A stretch of DNA of 5,834 nt from Devosia equisanguinis (GTDB lineage: Bacteria > Pseudomonadota > Alphaproteobacteria > Rhizobiales > Hyphomicrobiaceae), in contig CAMDMH010000233.1 in NCBI GenBank assembly GCA_945901835.1, positions 1 to 5,834 of the forward strand, read 5' to 3'. The translations under genes and the position numbers were made by a program. The notes below the pieces were generated by a model. That model saw only the letters and a list, made by a program, of their open reading frames with translations, had not been told where the DNA came from and ran no database searches. Positions 1 through 5,705 of this stretch are shown here, piece by piece; positions within the stretch are counted from its first letter, which is position 1; every line of letters begins with the position of its first letter.

Positions 1-1293
1 ATCCTTGCAAGGGCTCAAGCGCAGTCGGCAAGCGCCGCGCATGCTGGGGGATTTGGTCAAGGACTGACGTCCGAAGCAGTGCCGAACACGACGGTTCTGC
101 GGCGCAAACGCCCGCAGCAGGTTGCGGCGACAGGGAACCTCGAGCGTCAGGTTCAACGCGTGCATACGATGCAGCGCGGCGAGACGATCGACCGGGTGCT
201 GCGAGGCCACAACTTCGGTGGTGAGGTCGTGCAAGTCCGCCAGATGCTGGCGGCGATGCGGCAGGTGATCCCGGAATCCCAAGTGCTTCCCGGGATGCAG
301 CTCCATGTCACGATGGTGCCATCGCTGACGCGGGCGGGCGACGAGCCGGCGCGTTTCAGTCTGTTCAGCGACAGCGGTGAGCATCGTGTTTCCGTGACGC
401 GCAACGCTGCGGGCGATTTCGAAGCGAGTACGAAGGCTTTCACGACATCGATCGTGCGGGCGGCGATGCAGGAGAACGATACGCCGCAAGGGTCGAGCAT
501 CTATGCATCGCTCTACGACGCGGCGCTGATGATGGGAATTCCGTCACCGACGATCACGCAAAAGCTCAGAGTGCATGCCTACGACACGGATTTCAGGCGA
601 CCGATCAGCGCGGGCGATTTCGCGGAGTTCTTCTTCGATGTTCGCGAGGAGGCGGGGCCGGATCTGACGCTCGGCGACCTTTTGTTCACGGCGATGTCGA
701 CGGGGGGCGAGGCCTATCGATATTGGCGATATCGCACGCCGGACGGTCAGGTGGACTACTTCGACGACAACGGAAACAACTCGAAGAAGTTTCTGTTACG
801 TCGCCCCGTGCGTGGCGAGAATATCAGGCTTGCCTCGGGTTTCGGCGCTCGCATGCATCCGATCCTTCGCTTCGTGCGCTCGCACAACGGCATCGACTGG
901 GCGGCGCCGATCGGCACGCCGATCCTGGCTGCAGGTAACGGTTTGGTGGAGGAGGCCAAGTACAAAGGCGAGTTCGGCAACTTCATTCGGATCCAGCATG
1001 CCAATGGCTATCAATCGACCTACGCGCATCTCAGCCGCTATGCGCCGAGGCTGCAGGATGGCGCGCGGGTGCGACAGGGCGAGATCATCGGGTTCATCGG
1101 AAATACGGGCCTGTCGGCGGGGCCGCATCTGCACTTCGAGATCCACGTCAACAACCGGCCCGTCGATCCGCTCTCGATCCAGGTTCCGCGCGAGCGTCAG
1201 CTCACGGGCAAGCTGCTCGCCGAATTTCAGAAGGAGCGGGCCCGTATCGACGAGCTGATGCGCAAGCAGCCGGTGTCGACCGACAAAAAGTAA
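1..1293 (+). CDS. M23 family metallopeptidase (MepM/YebA-type murein DD-endopeptidase), 5' end outside window
   Basis: This is a zinc peptidase that cleaves peptide cross-links of peptidoglycan, acting in the periplasm. The frame is open from base 1 with no stop. A GTG at 79 could be a start, but AAGGA at 59-63 lies 15 nt away, too far to be convincing, so I treat the gene as truncated by the window. Counting codons from base 1, residues about 50-100 form a LysM/OapA-like region (QRGETIDRVL). A Csd3/MepM-like middle domain follows, and a C-terminal M23 domain spans about 275-395. The M23 residues are intact: H295-x3-D299 (HNGID), H343 (YAHLS) and H376-L-H378 (GPHLHFE). The zinc ligands should be H295, D299 and H378. 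The signal or membrane anchor expected for this family would lie upstream of the window. The family call is firm; the exact bond cleaved is inferred. Confidence 0.9.
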   Translation: MLARAQAQSASAAHAGGFGQGLTSEAVPNTTVLRRKRPQQVAATGNLERQVQRVHTMQRGETIDRVLRGHNFGGEVVQVRQMLAAMRQVIPESQVLPGMQLHVTMVPSLTRAGDEPARFSLFSDSGEHRVSVTRNAAGDFEASTKAFTTSIVRAAMQENDTPQGSSIYASLYDAALMMGIPSPTITQKLRVHAYDTDFRRPISAGDFAEFFFDVREEAGPDLTLGDLLFTAMSTGGEAYRYWRYRTPDGQVDYFDDNGNNSKKFLLRRPVRGENIRLASGFGARMHPILRFVRSHNGIDWAAPIGTPILAAGNGLVEEAKYKGEFGNFIRIQHANGYQSTYAHLSRYAPRLQDGARVRQGEIIGFIGNTGLSAGPHLHFEIHVNNRPVDPLSIQVPRERQLTGKLLAEFQKERARIDELMRKQPVSTDKK

Positions 1294-1328
1294 GTTATGT
1301 GGCCAGCCAGGATGGTCGAGTGATAGGG

Positions 1329-1346
1329 TCGAAGTTCAGACTTCGA
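1329..1346. repeat. Perfect 7-bp stem-loop between two genes
   Basis: TCGAAGT and ACTTCGA pair perfectly around a 4-nt TCAG loop, in the 79-nt gap between the peptidase stop and the GST start. No T-run follows (the next bases are TACC), so it is not a standard intrinsic terminator. It could be a weak transcript-end hairpin or an operator, or it could be chance. Confidence 0.4.
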
Positions 1347-1372
1347 TACCTTTCAACGAGCGGTTCTGATCC

Positions 1373-2146
1373 ATGCCCTTAGTCCTCTACAACGCCCCCC
1401 AATCGACGTGCAGCCAACGTGTCAGGTTCGTGCTGAACGCCAAGGGGCTCGATTTCGATGAGCACAAGCTCAATCTGCTCGAGGGCGACCAGCTGCGGCC
1501 CGAGTATCTCGCGATCAACCCGAACGGCGTCGTGCCCTCGATCGTTCACGATGGAGTGCCGATCATCGATTCATCGGTCATCATCGAGTATCTCGACGAG
1601 TGCTATCCGACGCCGCATCCGTTCCGCCCTAAAGATCTGAAGGCGCTCGCGCACATGCGAACGATGATGCGCTACATCGACGAGATGCCGGCAGCGGCCA
1701 TTCGCGTCCCCACGTTCAACATCGCCTTTCTGCCGCGCTTCCAGAAGATGACGGAAGCGGAGTTTCTGGCGTTCGCGGAATCGAAACCGCTGCGCAAGGA
1801 GTTCATGATGGCAATGGGCCAGAAGGGTTTTCCGCAAAAGGACATGGATGAAGCGCTGGGGCGTGTGTCACGCACGGTCGAGCGTATGGACATGTGGATC
1901 GGGCAGAGCGGCGGGCCGTTCCTGATGGGCAAGCAGCTTACCCTTGCGGATATTTCGTTGATGCCGACGCTGGTGCGGCTCGAGGATCTCAATCTCGATC
2001 ACCTATGGGCGGCAGTGCCGTCGGTCAGCCGATGGTTTGCACTGATCAAGATGCAGGCGCCGTTCCGGCCGACGTACTATCCGGGATCTCTGCTCACAGA
2101 GCAGTTTCCGCATCTGGCTGAAATGCGCCGCCAGCGTGGGGCGTGA
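1373..2146 (+). CDS. Glutathione S-transferase family protein
   Basis: This is a 257-residue cytosolic protein of the GST fold. Residues 1-78 are the thioredoxin-like glutathione-binding domain. Visible are the active-site region near S11-T12-C13, the cis-proline region (NPNGVVPS, P55) and the D66-S67 pair that normally holds the gamma-glutamyl group of glutathione. The helical C-terminal domain carries the usual LTLADIS signature (T190-D193, the N-capping box). Length is slightly above the usual 200-230 because of a longer stretch around residues 110-165. The catalytic residue may be C13 (beta/omega-like) or a nearby Ser; the sequence alone does not decide. ATG 1373 has only a weak Shine-Dalgarno (GAGCGG, 9 nt upstream). 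It sits 27 nt before the aldolase-like gene, so the two are probably cotranscribed. The substrate is unknown. Confidence 0.9.
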   Translation: MPLVLYNAPQSTCSQRVRFVLNAKGLDFDEHKLNLLEGDQLRPEYLAINPNGVVPSIVHDGVPIIDSSVIIEYLDECYPTPHPFRPKDLKALAHMRTMMRYIDEMPAAAIRVPTFNIAFLPRFQKMTEAEFLAFAESKPLRKEFMMAMGQKGFPQKDMDEALGRVSRTVERMDMWIGQSGGPFLMGKQLTLADISLMPTLVRLEDLNLDHLWAAVPSVSRWFALIKMQAPFRPTYYPGSLLTEQFPHLAEMRRQRGA

Positions 2147-2158
2147 GGCGTAATCGTC

Positions 2159-2164
2159 GAGAGG
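2159..2164 (+). promoter_or_regulatory. Ribosome binding site for the GTG start at 2174
   Basis: GAGAGG lies 9 nt upstream of GTG 2174. It supports this GTG as the true start of the aldolase-like gene; the next residues (AVPQADFHGVYPYL) already enter the barrel fold. Confidence 0.6.
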
Positions 2165-2173
2165 TTTTCGATC

Positions 2174-3070
2174 GTGGCTGTGCCTCAAGCTGATTTTCAC
2201 GGGGTTTATCCGTATCTCGTGTCGCCGGTCGGGCGGGATGGGCGTGTCAAAGGTGATGTGCTCGGACAGCTCGTGACCGATCTTATCGGCAAGGGCGTGC
2301 ATGGTGTGACGCCGCTGGGCTCGACGGGTGAGTTCGCGTACCTGAGCGCGCAGCAGCGCGAGGCTGTGGTGCGGGCGACGGTCGAAGCTGCGGGGAAGAA
2401 GGTGCCGGTCGTGGCGGGTGTCGCCTCGACGTCGACGAGCGATGCTGTGGTGCAGGCGCTGACGTATCAGCGGCTCGGCGCGGACGGCATCCTGGCGATA
2501 TTGGAAGCGTACTTCCCGTTGTCGGAAACACAGGTCGAGAGCTACTTTCGCGCGATCGCCGATGCGGTCGATATTCCGGTGGTGCTCTATACGAACCCGC
2601 AATTCCAGCGCTCGGATCTGTCGCTCGATGTGATCGCGCGGCTGGCGGAGCATCCGCGGATACGATTCATCAAGGATGCCTCGACGAACACCGGGCGTCT
2701 ACTTTCGATCATGAATCGCTGTGGCGACAAGCTCGGTGTGTTTTCGGCTTCGGCGCACATTCCGGCTGCGGTCATGATGATCGGCGGCGTGGGCTGGATG
2801 GCGGGGCCTGCGTGCCTCATTCCGGCTCCGAGCGTTGCGCTCTATGGACATTGCCGCGCGGGACGCTGGGCCGAGGCGATGGTGTTGCAGCGAAAGTTGT
2901 GGCGGGTGAACGAGGCCTTCGCGCGGTTCAATCTCGCGGGGTGCATCAAGGCCGGCCTCGAGCTGCAAGGCTACGAGGTCGGTGATCCCGTGCCGCCGCA
3001 GAGCCCGCTGAGTGCGGCAGACCGGGCGCAGGTCGCGCGCATACTCAGCGATGTCTCCGGTGCGGCCTGA
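2174..3070 (+). CDS. Dihydrodipicolinate synthase / N-acetylneuraminate lyase superfamily protein (class I aldolase-like)
   Basis: This is a 298-residue TIM-barrel enzyme of the DapA/NanA superfamily, which uses a Schiff-base lysine to make or break bonds to a 2-oxo acid, usually pyruvate. K167 in FIKDAS is the Schiff-base lysine, Y139 in VVLYTNP the catalytic tyrosine, and G49-S-T-G-E53 the substrate carboxylate loop. The length is normal for the family. It is probably not the lysine-pathway DapA: the YNVPGRT-type motif with its substrate-binding Arg is replaced by YTNPQFQRS, and the loop reads GSTGE, as in lyases, rather than GTTGE. The true substrate cannot be read from the sequence. It follows a GST gene by 27 nt, so a catabolic role is possible. 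It converges with the epimerase gene across an 8-nt gap. Confidence 0.88.
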   Translation: MAVPQADFHGVYPYLVSPVGRDGRVKGDVLGQLVTDLIGKGVHGVTPLGSTGEFAYLSAQQREAVVRATVEAAGKKVPVVAGVASTSTSDAVVQALTYQRLGADGILAILEAYFPLSETQVESYFRAIADAVDIPVVLYTNPQFQRSDLSLDVIARLAEHPRIRFIKDASTNTGRLLSIMNRCGDKLGVFSASAHIPAAVMMIGGVGWMAGPACLIPAPSVALYGHCRAGRWAEAMVLQRKLWRVNEAFARFNLAGCIKAGLELQGYEVGDPVPPQSPLSAADRAQVARILSDVSGAA

Positions 3071-3078
3071 GTTGGCGA

Positions 3079-4038
3079 TCAAGACGGATTGCGACGCATC
3101 CAGTCGGCGAGATCCTTCACGGCATCGTGCAGCTTGAATTTCGGCTCGTAGCCGATATGGCGCTTGGCGCGGGAGAGATCGGCGCCGGTGTCACGGTTCG
3201 ATAGTGATATGCCTGCGCCTGCGGGCGCCTCGAACTTAACTTTCGCGCCGGGGACGGCGGCCGAGAACGCGGTTGCCATGTCGCTCGGCGTGGTCAACGA
3301 GCCCATCGTGATGTTGAAGATGCGGCTGCCGAGATCCTTGGCCTCCAGGGCGAGTACGGTGGCGCCGGCGGCATCTTTCGAATAGACCCACTCCATTGCG
3401 CCGGGCGGAACGAGGGCTTCCTCGCCGGCCAGAACACGGCGCATGGCTTCGCGGACGATGTTCGAGGGGCCGCCACCTCCCGATCCGCTCCACGGGCCGA
3501 AAGCGGCGCCGTACCGTAGGCCGGCGAATTCTATGCCGCAGAAGCGCGCGTAGTTGAGGCCGAGGCTTTCCACTGCCTGCTTTGTCGCCGAATAGAACGT
3601 GGTCGGACGCGGGAAGCCTTCCTCCTTGCCGAATTCGCCCTGGTCCTCGCCGCCCTGCAGGTAGTGATTGAGAACGCTCGAGCTGGAGACGACGACGCGC
3701 TTTACACCCGTGACGCGGGCGGATTCGAGCACGTTCACGGTGCCCATGATGTTGAGGTTGATGGCGGAGTAGGGATCGTTCTGCGCGCCGAGAGTCAGTA
3801 GGGGATTGGCGGCGGTATGGGCGATGCGTGTGATGGAATGGGCACGCAGGGCGTCGACGATAGAGAGCGGCTGCAACACGTCGCCCTTTATCAACGTGAC
3901 GCGGTCGAGAGGCACGATCTCGCCGATCGCTTTTGTTTGGGCCGCGTGATCCATCAGCACGGGCTTTTCGCCACGCTCGACGAGGATGCGTGCGATCTGC
4001 GAGCCGATCAGGCCCGCTCCGATGACCAATGTCGTCAT
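3079..4038 (-). CDS. NAD-dependent epimerase/dehydratase (extended SDR family)
   Basis: This is a 319-residue cytosolic oxidoreductase of the sugar-nucleotide epimerase/dehydratase type. The N-terminal Rossmann motif is VIGAGLIGSQIA (G7, G9, G12). An acidic D30 ends beta-2, which favours NAD over NADP. The active site shows S118-S121 (VVVSSSS) and Y149-x3-K153 (FYSATKQ). RYGAAFGPW near 176-183 is typical of the family and is followed by a Gly/Ser-rich stretch (185-190). The frame stays open upstream to 4344, but that part is Arg/Pro-rich shadow of the hydratase gene. ATG 4038 is preceded by a strong Shine-Dalgarno and starts directly on the Rossmann strand (MTTLVIGAG). It lies 68 nt behind the hydratase catalytic subunit on the same strand, so it may be the last gene of that operon. 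The substrate is unknown. Confidence 0.9.
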   Translation of the reverse strand: MTTLVIGAGLIGSQIARILVERGEKPVLMDHAAQTKAIGEIVPLDRVTLIKGDVLQPLSIVDALRAHSITRIAHTAANPLLTLGAQNDPYSAINLNIMGTVNVLESARVTGVKRVVVSSSSVLNHYLQGGEDQGEFGKEEGFPRPTTFYSATKQAVESLGLNYARFCGIEFAGLRYGAAFGPWSGSGGGGPSNIVREAMRRVLAGEEALVPPGAMEWVYSKDAAGATVLALEAKDLGSRIFNITMGSLTTPSDMATAFSAAVPGAKVKFEAPAGAGISLSNRDTGADLSRAKRHIGYEPKFKLHDAVKDLADWMRRNPS

Positions 4039-4048
4039 GCGGTTCTGT

Positions 4049-4056
4049 TTCCTTCC
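4049..4056 (-). promoter_or_regulatory. Ribosome binding site that fixes the epimerase start
   Basis: On the minus strand this reads GGAAGGAA, 10 nt before ATG 4038. It argues for the short start at the Rossmann fold over any start further upstream inside the hydratase gene. Confidence 0.7.
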
Positions 4057-4106
4057 GATGGTTTTATCTTGCCGAGGGTGTGTCAGACGAGGCTTCGAGC
4101 GCTCGC

Positions 4107-4751
4107 CTAGGGATTGGGAACGGCAACGCCGACCATGCTGTCGCGGGAGACGATGGACGCGAGCTTTTCTTCGCTCCAGCCTTCGGTGCCGGCAGGGCGT
4201 TTGGGCAGGACGAGATAGCGGAGGTCGGCGAGGCTGTCGTGGACGCGGACGGCGACGTCGTCGGGGATCACGGTGCCGAATTCGGCGAGGACCTTGCGCG
4301 GCTCGGAGACGATGCGGGCGCGGTATCGCTTCGACCGATACCAATCAGGAGGCAGGCCGAGCAGCGCGCGCGGGTAGCAGGAGCAGAGTGTGCAGACGAT
4401 GACATTGTGGACCGTGGCGGTGCTCTCGACGACGGTGAGTTTCGCTTCGCCCATGTCGACGCCGAATTTTGAGACGGCTGCGTTGCCGTCAGCGAGCAGG
4501 GCTGCCTTGAAGGCGGGATCGGTCCAGGCGCGGGCCACGACGGCTGCGCCGCGCGACGGCTGCCAGGCATCGAGGGCTTCGATGCCGCGGCGAATCTTCT
4601 CGGGCGTTAGAATGCCTTTCTCGATCAACATCTCCTGCATCGCGAGCGTTATCAGCTCGTAACGGCCGGGGGCGGACGTGTCCTCCGGTTTCACGCCGGG
4701 ATGAGGATGGTCGTGATCATGATGATGGTCGTGGTCGTGATTGCCGCTCAT
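4107..4751 (-). CDS. Cobalt-type nitrile hydratase alpha / thiocyanate hydrolase gamma catalytic subunit (nthA/scnC family)
   Basis: This is a 214-residue catalytic subunit. Nitrile hydratase turns nitriles into amides; thiocyanate hydrolase turns thiocyanate into carbonyl sulfide and ammonia. Both use the same metal claw. Here it is C120-T-L-C123-S-C125 within VCTLCSCYPR; Thr at the second position is the cobalt (not iron) signature, and in the family C123 and C125 become oxidised to sulfinate and sulfenate. Residues 4-18 are an Asp/His-rich tail, probably metal-binding. The rest matches the family end to end: LGLPPDWYRS, EPRKVLAEFG, RPAGTEGWSEE and DSMVGVAVP. R128 sits where nitrile hydratases usually have Trp; as I recall, thiocyanate hydrolase gamma also has Arg there. 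ATG 4751 has GAGGAA 7 nt upstream. It is third in a cassette with two half-beta genes and needs both as partners. Family certain, substrate open. Confidence 0.9.
   Translation of the reverse strand: MSGNHDHDHHHDHDHPHPGVKPEDTSAPGRYELITLAMQEMLIEKGILTPEKIRRGIEALDAWQPSRGAAVVARAWTDPAFKAALLADGNAAVSKFGVDMGEAKLTVVESTATVHNVIVCTLCSCYPRALLGLPPDWYRSKRYRARIVSEPRKVLAEFGTVIPDDVAVRVHDSLADLRYLVLPKRPAGTEGWSEEKLASIVSRDSMVGVAVPNP
4698..4739 (-). repeat. Asp/His-coding low-complexity tract (N-terminus of the catalytic subunit)
   Basis: Codons for residues 5-18 of the catalytic subunit alternate His and Asp (pattern HDHDHHHDHDHPHP), giving a GTGATCATG/GTCGTG-rich repeat on the + strand. Similar tails occur in some nitrile hydratase alpha and thiocyanate hydrolase gamma subunits. 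A role in cobalt capture is plausible but inferred. Confidence 0.6.
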
Positions 4752-4758
4752 CTGCGGT

Positions 4759-4764
4759 TTCCTC
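4759..4764 (-). promoter_or_regulatory. Ribosome binding site of the catalytic subunit gene
   Basis: On the minus strand this is GAGGAA, 7 nt before ATG 4751. It excludes longer starts, which would run back through the preceding SH3-like gene in another frame. Confidence 0.65.
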
Positions 4765-4789
4765 GTTTCCGTGTCAATTTGGCCGGCCT

Positions 4790-5107
4790 TCAATCGGGGA
4801 GCCGGGTCAGCCAATGCTCGTAGATGTCGACGTCGATGGTGTCGTCGGGGCTGCCGCGATAGGCCGCCCAAATGTCGTGCTGGCGGAAGCGGACGCGATA
4901 GAGGCGGCGGCGCGGCTGGCCGTCGAAGCCGTAGCCCAATTCCTCGGGATTGAGGAATTCGCCGCAGGTGCGTTCGATGACGCCGACCTTGCCGCGAACA
5001 TAGAACGGCGTGCGGCGATGGCCGGGCGGGTTCACGCGCGCGATCGCGACACGATCTCCGGGCTGAAAAGGGAGGGACTGCACTGTGGCGGGAGCGGCTG
5101 CGCTCAT
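4790..5107 (-). CDS. SH3-like subunit, equivalent to the C-terminal half of nitrile hydratase beta (thiocyanate hydrolase alpha-like)
   Basis: This 105-residue protein is predicted to be a structural partner of the catalytic subunit. It forms the SH3-like barrel found at the C-terminus of nitrile hydratase beta, as a free-standing protein in thiocyanate hydrolase (alpha subunit, scnA). Visible family marks are FQPGDRVAI (14-22), TPFYVRGKVGVIER (33-46), NPEE (53-56), LYRVRFRQHDIW (69-80, corresponding to the YSVRF-x-LW strand) and DIYEHWL (94-100). The conserved Arg residues here normally contact the oxidised cysteines of the claw. ATG 5107 overlaps the stop of the previous gene as ATGA, with a strong GGAGG 7 nt upstream. 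The next gene starts 38 nt downstream. No signal peptide is visible. It could belong to thiocyanate hydrolase or to a three-subunit nitrile hydratase. Confidence 0.85.
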   Translation of the reverse strand: MSAAAPATVQSLPFQPGDRVAIARVNPPGHRRTPFYVRGKVGVIERTCGEFLNPEELGYGFDGQPRRRLYRVRFRQHDIWAAYRGSPDDTIDVDIYEHWLTRLPD

Positions 5108-5481
5108 CGGCCTTCCTCCGCCATGCGGGTGGCAATCGCGGCCATGCGCGCTTCGAGCTCGTCCTTGTCGAGGATGCCCTTCTCGATCAGCAGCGTGGCA
5201 AGCGAGGCCGTGCCGCGCTCGAAGTAGCCGAGCTCGTTGTAGAGGTCGACGCCGAGTTCCTCGCGGGTGCGCCGCACTTCGTCCGTTCGCACGAGCTTCG
5301 CACCTTTGAGGCCGAGCGAGTTGCCGAGCACGACGGAGAGTTTCTCCCAAGGCCGGGTCTCCGTCATGTCCTGTTCGATAGGTCCTGCCGCCAGGCCACC
5401 GATGTCGTGGTAGCCACGGCCGGGGTCGCGGGCGGAGCTGAGATTCGTGTTGTCGGGGTCGCCGTCGCGGTGTGCGGCCAT
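5104..5481 (-). CDS. Small subunit equivalent to the N-terminal half of nitrile hydratase beta (thiocyanate hydrolase beta-like)
   Basis: This 125-residue protein is the first gene of the cassette. Y24-HDIGGLAAGPIE matches the start of nitrile hydratase beta (HDLGG-x-GP) and, from memory, the HDVGG-x-PIE segment of thiocyanate hydrolase beta (scnB). Residues 45-85 (WEKLSVVLGN ... GVDLYNELGYFERG) fit the helical middle of that half. Residues 94-115 (LATLLIEKGILDKDELEARM) are the typical helix that ends this domain. It then stops where a fused beta subunit would continue into its SH3 barrel, which is encoded by the next gene. Thiocyanate hydrolase beta is somewhat longer (about 157). A nitrile hydratase activator also resembles this half, so a chaperone role is an alternative. 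ATG 5481 has AGGAGA 6 nt upstream; the frame's upstream extension is non-coding. Confidence 0.82.
   Translation of the reverse strand: MAAHRDGDPDNTNLSSARDPGRGYHDIGGLAAGPIEQDMTETRPWEKLSVVLGNSLGLKGAKLVRTDEVRRTREELGVDLYNELGYFERGTASLATLLIEKGILDKDELEARMAAIATRMAEEGR
5111..5119 (-). promoter_or_regulatory. Strong Shine-Dalgarno inside the end of the first cassette gene
   Basis: On the minus strand this is GGAGGAAGG, with the GGAGG core 7 nt before ATG 5107. Together with the ATGA overlap it indicates both re-initiation and independent initiation of the SH3-like subunit. Confidence 0.7.
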
Positions 5482-5603
5482 TCGTTTTCTCCTGTTCGCA
5501 GTTCGGCGGAATGGGAGGCTAAGCGGAAGTGGGAGGTCACGTCCAGGGGCGGATTCCGGGTCTGATCGTCCCGTTTCCACGGGGGGGGACGCACTGAACA
5601 ATG

Positions 5604-5673
5604 GGGACACACGGAATTTCCTGGCGCCGAATTCGTTAACGCGAAGCCCGGTCACGAAAATTCTGTGTGTCCC
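5604..5673. repeat. Large imperfect inverted repeat, REP/MITE-like
   Basis: The left arm 5604-5621 (GGGACACACGGAATTTCC) and right arm 5656-5673 (reverse complement GGGACACACAGAATTTTC) match at 16 of 18 positions and enclose 34 nt. Within the loop are GGCGCC, CGAATTCG and GTTAAC, each palindromic, and a short inner stem TTCG/CGAA (5632-5645). One arm mismatch is a G-U wobble in RNA. Size, intergenic place and nested stems resemble REP/REPIN elements or a miniature transposon. It is not followed by a T-run. No transposase gene is in the window. Confidence 0.65.
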
Positions 5674-5687
5674 TATTCTGCTTTTCC

Positions 5688-5705
5688 CTGTCACCCGGGG
5701 GACAG
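5688..5705. repeat. 18-bp imperfect palindrome centred on CCCGGG
   Basis: CTGTCACCC faces GGGGGACAG with 8 of 9 pairs and no spacer. It lies between the large inverted repeat and the divergent start at 5786. It could be a dimeric regulator's site or part of the repeat element; the sequence does not say which. Confidence 0.35.

Noticed and set aside
1294..1372. Possible promoter or small RNA between the peptidase and GST genes
   Set aside because: No -35/-10 pair, tRNA-like fold or T-run; only the short hairpin at 1329-1346 stands out.
2003..2653. 216-codon minus-strand open frame opposite the GST and aldolase-like genes
   Set aside because: Arg/His-rich composition typical of the antisense of a GC-rich gene; both genes opposite are clear family members.
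4096..4105. Perfect palindrome CGAGCGCTCG just past the catalytic subunit stop
   Set aside because: Only 5-bp arms without a loop or T-run; expected by chance in GC-rich DNA, so not called a terminator.
4039..4344. N-terminal extension of the epimerase frame (start at 4344)
   Set aside because: The translation is Arg/Pro-rich, overlaps the hydratase catalytic gene in another frame, and the internal ATG 4038 has a strong ribosome site and begins the Rossmann fold.
4029..4472. 147-codon + strand open frame opposite the hydratase catalytic gene
   Set aside because: Antisense shadow of a well-conserved gene; no ribosome site or family resemblance.
4752..5135. Longer start for the catalytic hydratase subunit
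   Set aside because: The extra residues are an out-of-frame reading of the SH3-like gene; ATG 4751 has its own GAGGAA.
4814..5227. 137-codon + strand open frame opposite the half-beta genes
   Set aside because: Asp/Ala/Val-rich antisense shadow of two genes supported by motifs and start signals.
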